Assembly (NCBI GenBank): GCA_946885815.1
Contig: CAMPHE010000007.1
Span: 1-14,702 of the forward strand
Direction of reading: 5' to 3'
Source: an uncultured Arenimonas sp.
Lineage (GTDB): Bacteria; Pseudomonadota; Gammaproteobacteria; Xanthomonadales; Xanthomonadaceae
Length of the DNA stretch: 14,702 nucleotides
Position numbers and translations under genes: made by a program. Of this stretch, positions 7,912 through 14,702 are shown piece by piece (positions within the stretch are counted from its first letter, which is position 1; every line of letters begins with the position of its first letter). Below the pieces are notes generated by a model that saw nothing but the letters and a program-made list of their open reading frames with translations, was not told the origin of the DNA and searched no databases.

Positions 7912-9837
7912 TCAGTCGACCCCGAGGTGTTCGCGGAAGAACCGCGTCATCTCCAGCGTCGAGCGCACGCGGTTGGCTTCCTTGCGCCAGCCGTGGCCTT
8001 CGTCCGGGAACAGCACGTACCGCACGTCGATGCCGCGCGCCTTCAGCGTGTCGACGATCTGCTCGGCCTCCACCACCGGCACGTTGGTGTCGTTGGCGCC
8101 GTGCATCACCAGCAGCGGCGTGGTGACGCGGTCGAGCTTGTGGATGGGACTCAGGTCGCGCAGCAGCTGCCGCTGCGTCTTCGGGTCGCCGTATTCGCCG
8201 GTGCTGATCGCGCCCATCCACGGCGTGCTCTGCGCGAAGAAGGTCTCGAAATTGACCATGCCGAACAGGTTCGCCGCGGCGGCGAAGGTGTCGGGGAACT
8301 CTGTCACGCCGACCATCGTCGCGTAGCCGCCGTAGCTGCCGCCGGTGATGCCGAGCCGCTTCGCGTCGCCGATGCCTTCGGCGACGAGGAAATCCGCCGC
8401 CGCCTTGATGTCCCGGTTGGCGTCGAAGCGCCCCTCGTGGTTGTCCATCGACATGAAGCGCTTGCCGAAGCCGGACGAACCGCGGATGTTCGGCGCGAAC
8501 ACGGCGATGCCGTTCGCCAGCAGCGCCTGGTAGTCGCTGCGGAACGCCGGCTGTTCCTGGCCTTCGGGGCCGCCGTGGAAACTCAGCACCACCGGGCCCG
8601 GGGCGGCGAAGCCCTTCGGCAGGTAGAGCCAGCCGCTCAGCTCGAGGCCGTCATGCCCCGCGAACGTGCGCAGTTCCGGGGCCACGAGCGCGCCGAGGTC
8701 GACGCCGGCATGCGGGCTCCACGTCAGGCGCCGGTAGGTACCGGCGTCCATGTCCAGCACGTACAGGTCGGCCGGCGACGTCGCGCCGGCGAGCGAGAGC
8801 ACCGCGTCGCGGCCGTTCGGGGCGAGGTGCTGGCTGTAGACCAGTTCCGCCGGTGCCGCCGGCAGCGGCATGCGCTCGCCGCTGGCGAGATCGATGCGCT
8901 CCAGCTCGTTGCGCCCGGCGACGTTCCACACCAGCAGCGCATGGCGGCCGTCGTCGCTGACGCTGAAATCCTCCAGCTCGCCGTCTTCGCGCGCCGCCAG
9001 CCGCCGCGGCGGCGACGCCACGCCGTCGTCGATCGTGATGCGCGCGAACTCCATCCGGTCCAGGCCGAGGTTGTGGCCGAGGTAGACCGTGTCCGCGTCC
9101 GCGCCGAACTGCCCGAACGCGTTCGCCGGACCTTCGTGCGGCGTCAGCAGCACGCGCTCGCCGGTGCGCAGGTTCCGCCGATACGCGTTGACGTTGCCGC
9201 GGGTCACCAGATGCCATTCGAGCACGTGGTCGCCGTGCAGGTCGGCGATGCCGCCCAGGCCCTGCACCTCGAACGCGAGCGTCGCGCGGCCCGTGGCGGG
9301 ATCCCAGATCCACGGATCGGTGCTCGCGGCGTCGCGCACGTTGCTGCCGAAGTGGTAGCGGCCGTCGTCGGCGAAATCACCGACGAACGTGTTGGCGTCG
9401 CCGTCGTCGTCGATCAGCACCGTGCCGGTGCCGTCGAGGCGCGTCAGCCGCAGTTCGGCGTCGTAGCCGCCGCCGGGCGCGACCGCGTACGCGAGCCGGC
9501 CGTCCGGCGACCAGCGCACGCCCTGCGCGGCGTCGGCGCCGCTGCTCACCATCCGCGGGTAGCCGCCTTCGGCCGGGATCCACCACACCTGCGACACGCC
9601 GCTGAGGTTCGTGTGATAGGCGATCTTCGTGCCGTCCGGCGAATACCGCGCGCCGCTGGCGCTGCCGGTGCGCGCCATCGCGGTGACGAGGCGCTCGAGC
9701 GCGGCGTCTTCGGGCGACAGCGCGGCAGCGGGCGCCGTGGCGGCGGCGGGCGGCGTTTCCGTGGCGAACGAGGCACCGGGCGCGGCGACGGCCGCGGCGG
9801 CGAGCACGAAAACGAACAGGCGCGAACGGTCGGACAT
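7912..9837 (-). CDS. Secreted S9 family peptidase (prolyl-oligopeptidase / acylaminoacyl-peptidase type)
   Basis: A 641-residue serine peptidase that should cleave short peptides outside the cytoplasm. A signal peptide is evident: MSDRSRL, a hydrophobic Ala-rich core, and an A-S-F-A cleavage site near residue 25. A low-complexity Ala/Pro linker (28-40) precedes a WD40-like beta-propeller (about 60-390) with repeated YSPDGTKIAY and WSPDGRLAY blades. The alpha/beta-hydrolase domain (about 395-641) has oxyanion motif HGGP (421-424), nucleophile S501 in GGSYGG, D583 in HGANDTNVP and H615 in DEGHGW, which makes a complete catalytic triad. The ATG at 9837 has GGAG six bases upstream; longer in-frame versions up to 9915 would bury the signal peptide. 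It lies 77 bp downstream of the cupin gene on the same strand, so it probably has its own promoter but could be co-transcribed. Substrate is unknown; dipeptidyl- and acylaminoacyl-peptidase activities are both possible. Confidence 0.93.
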   Translation of the reverse strand: MSDRSRLFVFVLAAAAVAAPGASFATETPPAAATAPAAALSPEDAALERLVTAMARTGSASGARYSPDGTKIAYHTNLSGVSQVWWIPAEGGYPRMVSSGADAAQGVRWSPDGRLAYAVAPGGGYDAELRLTRLDGTGTVLIDDDGDANTFVGDFADDGRYHFGSNVRDAASTDPWIWDPATGRATLAFEVQGLGGIADLHGDHVLEWHLVTRGNVNAYRRNLRTGERVLLTPHEGPANAFGQFGADADTVYLGHNLGLDRMEFARITIDDGVASPPRRLAAREDGELEDFSVSDDGRHALLVWNVAGRNELERIDLASGERMPLPAAPAELVYSQHLAPNGRDAVLSLAGATSPADLYVLDMDAGTYRRLTWSPHAGVDLGALVAPELRTFAGHDGLELSGWLYLPKGFAAPGPVVLSFHGGPEGQEQPAFRSDYQALLANGIAVFAPNIRGSSGFGKRFMSMDNHEGRFDANRDIKAAADFLVAEGIGDAKRLGITGGSYGGYATMVGVTEFPDTFAAAANLFGMVNFETFFAQSTPWMGAISTGEYGDPKTQRQLLRDLSPIHKLDRVTTPLLVMHGANDTNVPVVEAEQIVDTLKARGIDVRYVLFPDEGHGWRKEANRVRSTLEMTRFFREHLGVD

Positions 9838-9880
9838 CGAAGTCTCCGGTGCGTGGTCCAGGCGAGGTTCCCCGGGGGCG

Positions 9881-9886
9881 ACTGTA
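9881..9886 (-). promoter_or_regulatory. Possible -10 element for the S9 peptidase gene
   Basis: TACAGT, read on the minus strand, lies about 44 bases before the peptidase ATG, in the only gap (9838-9914) between it and the cupin gene. It matches TATAAT at four of six positions. No good -35 sequence is seen upstream, so this is a weak call. Confidence 0.25.
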
Positions 9887-9914
9887 TCCCGAGGCCGGTG
9901 CCGCGCCCAGCGCA

Positions 9915-10286
9915 TCAGAGCGTTCTCAGCTGCTCCTCCAGCGACCGCGTGTGCTCGTTGACGGTGTCGCCCGTGTGCTTCGTCGACTTCTTCTCGATCA
10001 GCATCAGCAGGCAGACGGCGTCGGCGCTCGGGTTGTGGCGCACGCCCTTCGGGACGACGTAGAGCTCGCCCGGCCCCAGTTCCACCGTGCCGTGCTCCAT
10101 CTCGATGCGGAAGCGGCCGTCGAGCACGAGGAACAGCTCGTCCTCGTCGGCATGCGCATGCCAGCCGAACGTGCCGTGCACCCTGGCGACCTTGACGTAG
10201 TCGTCGTCGACCTCGGCGATGACGCGCGGCGACCAGAGTTCGTCGAGCGCGGCGGCGATGTCACGGGGCGAGCGGGGCGCGTCCAT
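9915..10286 (-). CDS. Small single-domain cupin protein
   Basis: A 123-residue protein with one cupin domain (about residues 30-98). Cupin motif 1 is seen as GWHAHADEDELFLVLDG, with metal ligands H43, H45 and E50. Motif 2 is seen as PGELYVVPKGVRHNP, with H84. The full 3-His/1-Glu metal set is therefore present. The family covers enzymes and small-molecule binders, and nothing here fixes the substrate. The C-terminal 25 residues (STKHTGDTVNEHTRSLEEQL) form a polar, probably helical tail. The gene begins four bases after the stop of the second hybrid kinase and uses an exceptionally strong ribosome-binding site inside that gene's end, so the two are almost certainly co-transcribed. A metabolic or sensory link to the kinase is inferred from this arrangement only. 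Confidence 0.88.
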   Translation of the reverse strand: MDAPRSPRDIAAALDELWSPRVIAEVDDDYVKVARVHGTFGWHAHADEDELFLVLDGRFRIEMEHGTVELGPGELYVVPKGVRHNPSADAVCLLMLIEKKSTKHTGDTVNEHTRSLEEQLRTL

Positions 10287-10290
10287 CGGG

Positions 10291-10299
10291 TCACCTCCT
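10291..10299 (-). promoter_or_regulatory. Near-perfect Shine-Dalgarno site of the cupin gene, made from the kinase's last codons
   Basis: Read on the minus strand, this is AGGAGGTGA, a nine-base perfect complement of the 16S rRNA 3' end, with seven bases between AGGAGG and the cupin ATG. It is at the same time the Arg-Arg-stop end of the upstream kinase gene, so the kinase stop codon is part of the site. Cupin translation should be strong and coupled to kinase termination. Confidence 0.8.
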
Positions 10300-13014
10300 G
10301 TCCAGGATCGCCACGAGCCGGGCGACGTCCGCCGGCTTCACGAGGTGGTGGTCGAAGCCGGCGGCCTTCGCGACCGCGCGGTCGTCGGGCTGACCATAGC
10401 CGGTGAGGGCGATCAGCGTCGCCGATGCGCCGTCGGGCAGCGCGCGCAGTCGCCGCCCGAGTTCGTAACCGGTCATTTCCGGCAGGCCGATGTCGAGGAT
10501 GTAGGTGTCCCACCGTTCACCCTTGCCGGCGAGCGCGAGGGCGGCGTGGGCGCCGTGCGCGACGCCGACCTGGTGCCCGACGAGCTGCAGCACGTCGGCC
10601 AGGGTGCCGGCGGCATCTTCGTTGTCGTCGACGACCAGCACGCGACGCCGGGAGGCCGCGGTGGGCGTCGTCTCGAGCGCCGGTGTCGAAGGGGCGTCGC
10701 TGGCCCGGCGCGGGATGCGCACGACGAACGTGCTGCCGCGGCCGAGCCCGGCGCTCGTGGCGTCGACCTCGCCGTGGTGCAGCTGCACCATGCTGCGCAC
10801 CAGCGCGAGGCCGATGCCGAGCCCGCCCTGGGCGCGGTCCGGCGTGCGCTCGGCCTGCGTGAACAGGTCGAACACGTGCGGCAGCAGGCCGGGCTCGATG
10901 CCGATGCCGTTGTCCACGACCTCGATCGCGACGCGGTCGCCGTCGGGACCGAGCCGCACCTCGACCACGCCACCCGGCGGCGTGTATTTGGCCGCGTTGT
11001 TGAGCAGGTTGGCGACGACCTGCACGAGCCGGTGGAAGTCGCCGTCGACGGTGAACCGCCCCGCGCCCAGCGCCATCCGCAGTTCGTGCCCGCGCGCCTG
11101 GATCAGCGGCCGCGCCTGTTCGGCGGCCGCCGAAACCACGGCGCGCACGTCCACCGGCGCGAGGTCCAGCTCGACCAGACCACGCGTGACGCGCGACACG
11201 TCGAGCAGGTCGTCGACCAGCCGCGTGAGGTGCCCGACCTGGCGCCCGATGATCTCGCTCGCACGCGCCACGCCGGGCGAGGGCGCGCCGGCCAGCCGCA
11301 GCATGTGCGCGGCGGTGCTGATCGGCGCGAGCGGATTGCGCAGCTCGTGCGCGAGCATCGCCAGGAACTCGTCCTTGCGCCGGTCGGCCTGACGCAGTGC
11401 TTCCTCCGCGCGCTTGCGGTCGGTGATGTCGACCGACGAACCGATCAGTCCGACCACCACGCCGTCGCCATCGCGCATCGGCGCCTTGGTGGACCACCAG
11501 ATCGCCTCGGTGCCGTCGGCGCGATGCACCCGTTCCTCGAGATGTTCGGTCACCCCCGACGTCATGACGCGCCGGTCGGCGTCCATCACCGCTTCGGCCT
11601 GCGCGGCATCGGCGAGCAGCTCGCGATCGGTCCGGCCGATGAACGCTTCCGGCGCGCAGCCGAGCAGCTCGGCGGTGCCGCGGTTGGCCAGGATCAGCCG
11701 CCCCTCGAGGTCCTTGGCGTAGACGACGCCGGGCACGGCTTCGACGAAGCCGCGCAGCAGCACCGCGGCGCGGTCGCGCTCGGCTTCGGTGCGGCGACGG
11801 TCCTCGATGTCGAGCAGCACGCCGGGAAAGCGCACGGCGCGCCCGGCCTCGTCGCGTTCGACCCGGCCGTTGGCCTCGACCCAGCGGACGCCGCCGTCGC
11901 GGTGGCGGACGCGGTACTCGCAGCGGTACGGGCCCCCCTTCGCGAGCGCGGCCGCCACCGCCGCCTCGACCCGCACGCGATCGTCGGGATGCACGGATTC
12001 GACGACCGTCTCCAGCGGCAGCCCGGTGCGGCAAAGCACGGGGTCGAGGTCGAAGCTGGCCGCGAAGCGCTCGTCGGCGATGAAGCGATCGTCGGGGACC
12101 GTCCAGACCCAGGTCCCGATGATCGCGCCCGCATCCAGCGCCAGCTGCACCCGCTCGGCCGCGAGCGCCGCCTCGTGGTCGAGTTCGCGCCGCGCGGACA
12201 CGTCGCGGAAGAACACCGCCAGGCCGTCGTCGACGGGAAAGGCCCGCACCTCGAACCAGACCCGGCGGCCATCGGGGAACACGTACAGGTTCTCGAGCGC
12301 TCCGGGCTGCCGGTGCGCCATCGCGTCGCGGTACATCGCGCCGATCGCCGAATCGTACGTGCCGGGGAACACCTCCCAGTGACTGCGGCCGACCAGTTCC
12401 CGACGGGGAAGGCCCACCATCGCCACGCCCGCCGGGTTCATCTCGAGGAGCGTGAAGTCGCGGTCGAACAGCGCGAAGCCTTCCCCCATGTTGTCGAGCA
12501 CGCCGCGATGGCGCGACTCGCTCTGCGCCAGCCGCCGCTCGGCGAGCACCTGCGCGGTGATCTCGGCGCACGCACAGAAGAACCCGGCGACCTCGCCGCT
12601 CTCGTCGCGTACCGGCGAATAGAAGAACGAGAAATGCGTCTCTTCGCGAAACCCGTGCCGCTCCATCCACAGCAGGATGTCGTCCATCTGCACCGGCTCG
12701 CCGCGGTAGGCGGCGGCGACGATCGGTTCCAGGTCGGCGTGGATTTCGCGCCAGACCTCGAGGAAATCGCCGCCCAGCGCGTGTGCATCCTTGCGGCCCA
12801 GGATCCCGGCGTAGAGGTCGTTGTAGAGCAGCGTCCGCTGCGGTCCCCAGACGATGAACATCGGCTGGTTCGACGCCAGCATGATCGGGACCAGCGTCTT
12901 CAGCGCCGAATCCCAGCGGGCGGGGGCGCCGAGCGGAGTCGACTCCCACGGGTACGCGCGATGGCGGGCGGCCATCGGCGTTTCACTCGAGAACAGGTGC
13001 GGCGTCCGCTTCAT
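10291..13014 (-). CDS. Hybrid sensor histidine kinase with four PAS domains and C-terminal receiver
   Basis: A 907-residue kinase with, in order (approximate residues): PAS 42-155, PAS 169-275, PAS 286-405, PAS 420-535, HisKA 547-612 with H556 in LAHELRNPL, HATPase 655-770 with the [10 protein letters not shown]-box, DNGIGI and GGLGIGL boxes, and a receiver 790-907 with D796/D797, phospho-site D841, T871 and K893. The first PAS has the common WESTPLG...W and FIVWGP...LLYND opening. No membrane segment is visible, so it is probably cytoplasmic. The kinase core and receiver closely resemble those of the kinase at 72-4670. It lacks an output domain. The start is uncertain: the ATG at 13014 keeps the whole conserved N-terminal region but has no clear ribosome-binding site; the alternatives are an ATG at 12975 (weak GAGTG upstream) and a GTG at 13068 (925 residues). 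It is followed by the cupin gene after four bases. Confidence 0.94.
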   Translation of the reverse strand: MKRTPHLFSSETPMAARHRAYPWESTPLGAPARWDSALKTLVPIMLASNQPMFIVWGPQRTLLYNDLYAGILGRKDAHALGGDFLEVWREIHADLEPIVAAAYRGEPVQMDDILLWMERHGFREETHFSFFYSPVRDESGEVAGFFCACAEITAQVLAERRLAQSESRHRGVLDNMGEGFALFDRDFTLLEMNPAGVAMVGLPRRELVGRSHWEVFPGTYDSAIGAMYRDAMAHRQPGALENLYVFPDGRRVWFEVRAFPVDDGLAVFFRDVSARRELDHEAALAAERVQLALDAGAIIGTWVWTVPDDRFIADERFAASFDLDPVLCRTGLPLETVVESVHPDDRVRVEAAVAAALAKGGPYRCEYRVRHRDGGVRWVEANGRVERDEAGRAVRFPGVLLDIEDRRRTEAERDRAAVLLRGFVEAVPGVVYAKDLEGRLILANRGTAELLGCAPEAFIGRTDRELLADAAQAEAVMDADRRVMTSGVTEHLEERVHRADGTEAIWWSTKAPMRDGDGVVVGLIGSSVDITDRKRAEEALRQADRRKDEFLAMLAHELRNPLAPISTAAHMLRLAGAPSPGVARASEIIGRQVGHLTRLVDDLLDVSRVTRGLVELDLAPVDVRAVVSAAAEQARPLIQARGHELRMALGAGRFTVDGDFHRLVQVVANLLNNAAKYTPPGGVVEVRLGPDGDRVAIEVVDNGIGIEPGLLPHVFDLFTQAERTPDRAQGGLGIGLALVRSMVQLHHGEVDATSAGLGRGSTFVVRIPRRASDAPSTPALETTPTAASRRRVLVVDDNEDAAGTLADVLQLVGHQVGVAHGAHAALALAGKGERWDTYILDIGLPEMTGYELGRRLRALPDGASATLIALTGYGQPDDRAVAKAAGFDHHLVKPADVARLVAILDRR

Positions 13015-13116
13015 CGCGCCGGCCGGGTGCCGCCGGGCACCGGTGCGGTCGGGTTCCCCATGGACCACCTCGCTCGTACGACCGCGAACCTTGCCCGCTC
13101 CCCCCGTGAAGGCCAG

Positions 13117-13156
13117 GCGAAAGTCGCGGAATCGCGCGATCCCCGGCCGCTTTCGC
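13117..13156 (-). terminator. Weak candidate terminator or structured element after the cytochrome gene
   Basis: Arms GCGAAAG (13117-13123) and CTTTCGC (13150-13156) flank an inner repeat TCGCG (13124-13128) / CGCGA (13135-13139). Together these can form an extended but bulged hairpin starting just after the cytochrome stop codon. No T-run follows on the minus strand. It could instead lie in the promoter region of the downstream kinase. Confidence 0.25.
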
Positions 13157-13158
13157 GC

Positions 13159-14361
13159 TCAATCGAGCGAAGCGTAATACGCCGCCAGGTCGGCGATGTC
13201 GCGGTCCTGCAATGTTTCGGCCGCGGCCGCCATCACCGGCGCGAGGGCCGTGCCGCCGCGCGTGCCGGCACGGAACAGCTGCAGCTGGGTCGCGAGATAG
13301 GCGGCGTCCTGGCCGGCGAGTCGCGGGTGCATCGGATGGGCCGGCGTCTCGCCGGGCCCGTGGCACGCGACGCAGACCGGGATGCGTCGCGCCGCGTCGC
13401 CGTCGTTCGCGAGCGCGCGACCGCGCGCGATCGCGGCGGCGGCCGCACCGGATCCGGCATCGGCCATCGCCGAAGACGGACGGGCCGGCGCCGGCACGGC
13501 CTGGGCTGCGTAATGCCGTGCCAGTGCGTCGAGCTCGCGCGCATCCAGTCCCGCCAGCGCCGGCTGCATGATCCCGCTGTGCCGCGTACCGCGCGCGTAC
13601 GCGCGCAGCGTCGCCCGCAGGTACGCCTCGGATTGGCCGGCCAGCCGCGGGAACGCCCCGTCGCGGCCGGCACCGTCGCGGCCGTGGCAGCGGCTGCAGC
13701 TGGCGAGGATCGGCGTCGACGCCGACGGCCCGGCGCCGAGCGGCCCCAGGTCGGCGGCGCCACCGATCGCGCGCATCCGTTCGGCCTCCTCGCCGTGCGC
13801 GAGCGCGCGGAACTCGTCGGGGTCCATGTCCGGCAGCCGCCGGACGAACGCCACCATCGCCCACACCTCGTCCTCGCGTTCCTGCGCGAGCCAGCCGGGC
13901 ATCGCGGTGTATTTCAGCCCGTGCCGGATCACCCAGAACGTCTCTTCGGCCGTCAGGCCGCCACGCGTGTCGTGCAGGCTCGGCGGCACCGGCAGCATGC
14001 GCGTCACCACCGGCGAGCGGGGCACGCCGGGCGCGCCGTGGCAGGGCAGGCAACCGGTGGCGTAGTGGCCGGCGCCCTTCGTGACCAGCGCCGGGTCGTC
14101 GAGTGGCGGGGCCTGCATCCCGATCGTGGCGGTCGCCACCGATCGGCGCATCACGTAATGCAGGAACACGCGCGTCACCGCCCAGTGGCCGTCGCTCGCG
14201 GCGATCGGCATCAGCCCCGCCGACACGAACGCGAACCCGCCCACGGCGAGCGCGACCAGCACCGCGAGCACGCGCGCGAGCGCGAGCTTCCAGGAATCGC
14301 CGACGAGGCGCCGCCAGCCGCGCCGCACCGCCTGCCACACCCGGGCGAACGCGTCACGCAT
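13159..14361 (-). CDS. Membrane-anchored tri-haem cytochrome c
   Basis: A 400-residue electron-transfer protein with one N-terminal membrane span (about 26-50) preceded by a strongly basic stretch, placing the haem domains in the periplasm. Three haem c sites are visible: C104-C107-H108 (CLPCH), C222-C225-H226 (CSRCH) and C330-C333-H334 (CVACH). Likely distal methionine ligands are M154 (YTAMPGW), M265 (SGIMQPAL) and M377 (ALAPVM). Domains two and three resemble each other (PRLAGQ..AYL...L..(Y/F)..GTR), as in dihaem cytochrome c4, whereas domain one is a separate mono-haem type. The start codon lies inside the end of ctaG (8-bp overlap), with GGGGGTGG just upstream, so the two are coupled. 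The pairing with ctaG suggests an electron donor to, or part of, a haem-copper oxidase cluster; this role is inferred. The haem motifs are certain. Confidence 0.93.
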   Translation of the reverse strand: MRDAFARVWQAVRRGWRRLVGDSWKLALARVLAVLVALAVGGFAFVSAGLMPIAASDGHWAVTRVFLHYVMRRSVATATIGMQAPPLDDPALVTKGAGHYATGCLPCHGAPGVPRSPVVTRMLPVPPSLHDTRGGLTAEETFWVIRHGLKYTAMPGWLAQEREDEVWAMVAFVRRLPDMDPDEFRALAHGEEAERMRAIGGAADLGPLGAGPSASTPILASCSRCHGRDGAGRDGAFPRLAGQSEAYLRATLRAYARGTRHSGIMQPALAGLDARELDALARHYAAQAVPAPARPSSAMADAGSGAAAAAIARGRALANDGDAARRIPVCVACHGPGETPAHPMHPRLAGQDAAYLATQLQLFRAGTRGGTALAPVMAAAAETLQDRDIADLAAYYASLD

Positions 14362-14702
14362 CGGCCACCCCCGCGCGCCGCGCGCGCAGCAGTGACGCGA
14401 GCAGCCACAGCGCCCCGGCGAGATAGGCGAGCCCGCCGACGGTCAGCATCACCACGCCGCCGACGTGCTGGTCCTGCAGCGCCGACAGGCCGAAAGGCGT
14501 CGCGCCCCCGTGCGCGTACAGCGGCCGGCCGGCGAGCGCGAGCAGCACGCCGAGCAGCGTCATGTGCATCGAGGTCATCAGCAGCCCGCCGACGCCGGCC
14601 GCCGCGCGGTCGCGCGCGTGCGCGCCGCCGCCCAGCGCCGACAGCCAAACCAGCGTGCCGGCGAGGAAGAAGCCCGCCTGCTCGACGAGGAGTCCGCCGG
14701 TC
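14354..14702 (-). CDS. ctaG: Cytochrome c oxidase assembly factor CtaG (Caa3_CtaG family), 5' end outside window
   Basis: Only the last 115 residues are inside the window; the reading frame stays open to the right edge. Visible features are a membrane span at the edge (VEQAGFFLAGTLVWLSAL), a second span beginning LLMTSMHMTLLGVLLALAG, the conserved PLYAHGG...FGLSALQDQHVGG region, and a final span (VVMLTVGGLAYLAGALWLLA) ending in a basic tail. The 'SMHM' and 'L.DQ..GG..M' motifs are typical of this family, members of which help insert copper into the oxidase or are needed for caa3-type oxidase assembly (family knowledge). It overlaps the cytochrome gene by 8 bp. The oxidase subunit genes would be expected upstream, beyond the window. 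Confidence 0.85.
   Translation of the reverse strand, partial: TGGLLVEQAGFFLAGTLVWLSALGGGAHARDRAAAGVGGLLMTSMHMTLLGVLLALAGRPLYAHGGATPFGLSALQDQHVGGVVMLTVGGLAYLAGALWLLASLLRARRAGVADA

Noticed and set aside
7927..10062. A 711-codon plus-strand open frame opposite the S9 peptidase and cupin genes
   Set aside because: It is His/Arg/Val-rich with no domain, while the opposite strand has a signal peptide, a complete catalytic triad and a full cupin metal site.
13026..13046. Mutually exclusive short inverted repeats (GGTGCC/GGCACC and GCACCGGTGC) near the start of the second kinase
   Set aside because: They are short and GC-rich, so likely by chance. They would also lie inside the coding region if the GTG start at 13068 is used.

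Overview
The window is very GC-rich DNA, packed with genes whose third codon positions are almost all G or C. The gene set suggests a gammaproteobacterium of the Lysobacterales (Xanthomonadaceae; Luteimonas- or Lysobacter-like). The hints are a small conserved protein with the signature [12 protein letters not shown], a secreted S9 prolyl-oligopeptidase-type peptidase, and a ctaG gene followed by a multihaem cytochrome c. This placement is inference from protein flavour, not from a marker gene.

Layout. Bases 72-4670 (+) encode a 1532-residue hybrid histidine kinase with a receiver-like N-terminus, five PAS domains, two GAF domains, the kinase core and a C-terminal receiver. Its 3' end overlaps a small conserved gene on the opposite strand (4636-4884, -). 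The 164-bp divergent region 4885-5048 then leads into a tightly coupled three-gene plus-strand operon (5049-7811): an SPFH-domain protein with a C-terminal SHOCT motif, a double zinc-ribbon protein with a C-terminal membrane anchor, and a small single-span membrane protein. This resembles the ydjG-ydjI part of the Bacillus subtilis PspA envelope-stress operon, but no pspA is present here.

A hairpin-containing gap (7812-7911) separates this operon from a block of minus-strand genes. In transcription order (right to left) these are: the 3' part of ctaG, cut by the window edge; a membrane-anchored tri-haem cytochrome c overlapping it by 8 bp; a second PAS-rich hybrid histidine kinase (907 residues); a cupin gene whose near-perfect ribosome-binding site is formed by the last codons and stop of that kinase; and a signal-peptide-bearing S9 peptidase.

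How they fit together. ctaG and the cytochrome are probably the tail of a cytochrome c oxidase cluster. The two large kinases share an almost identical H-box and receiver arrangement and carry no DNA-binding output domain, so each presumably signals by phosphotransfer to partners outside the window. The SPFH/zinc-ribbon/small-membrane-protein operon is the least conventional part and the best candidate for a poorly described system, probably a membrane-integrity module. I see no RNA genes, mobile elements, CRISPR arrays or attachment sites, and no gene-free stretch above 300 bases.
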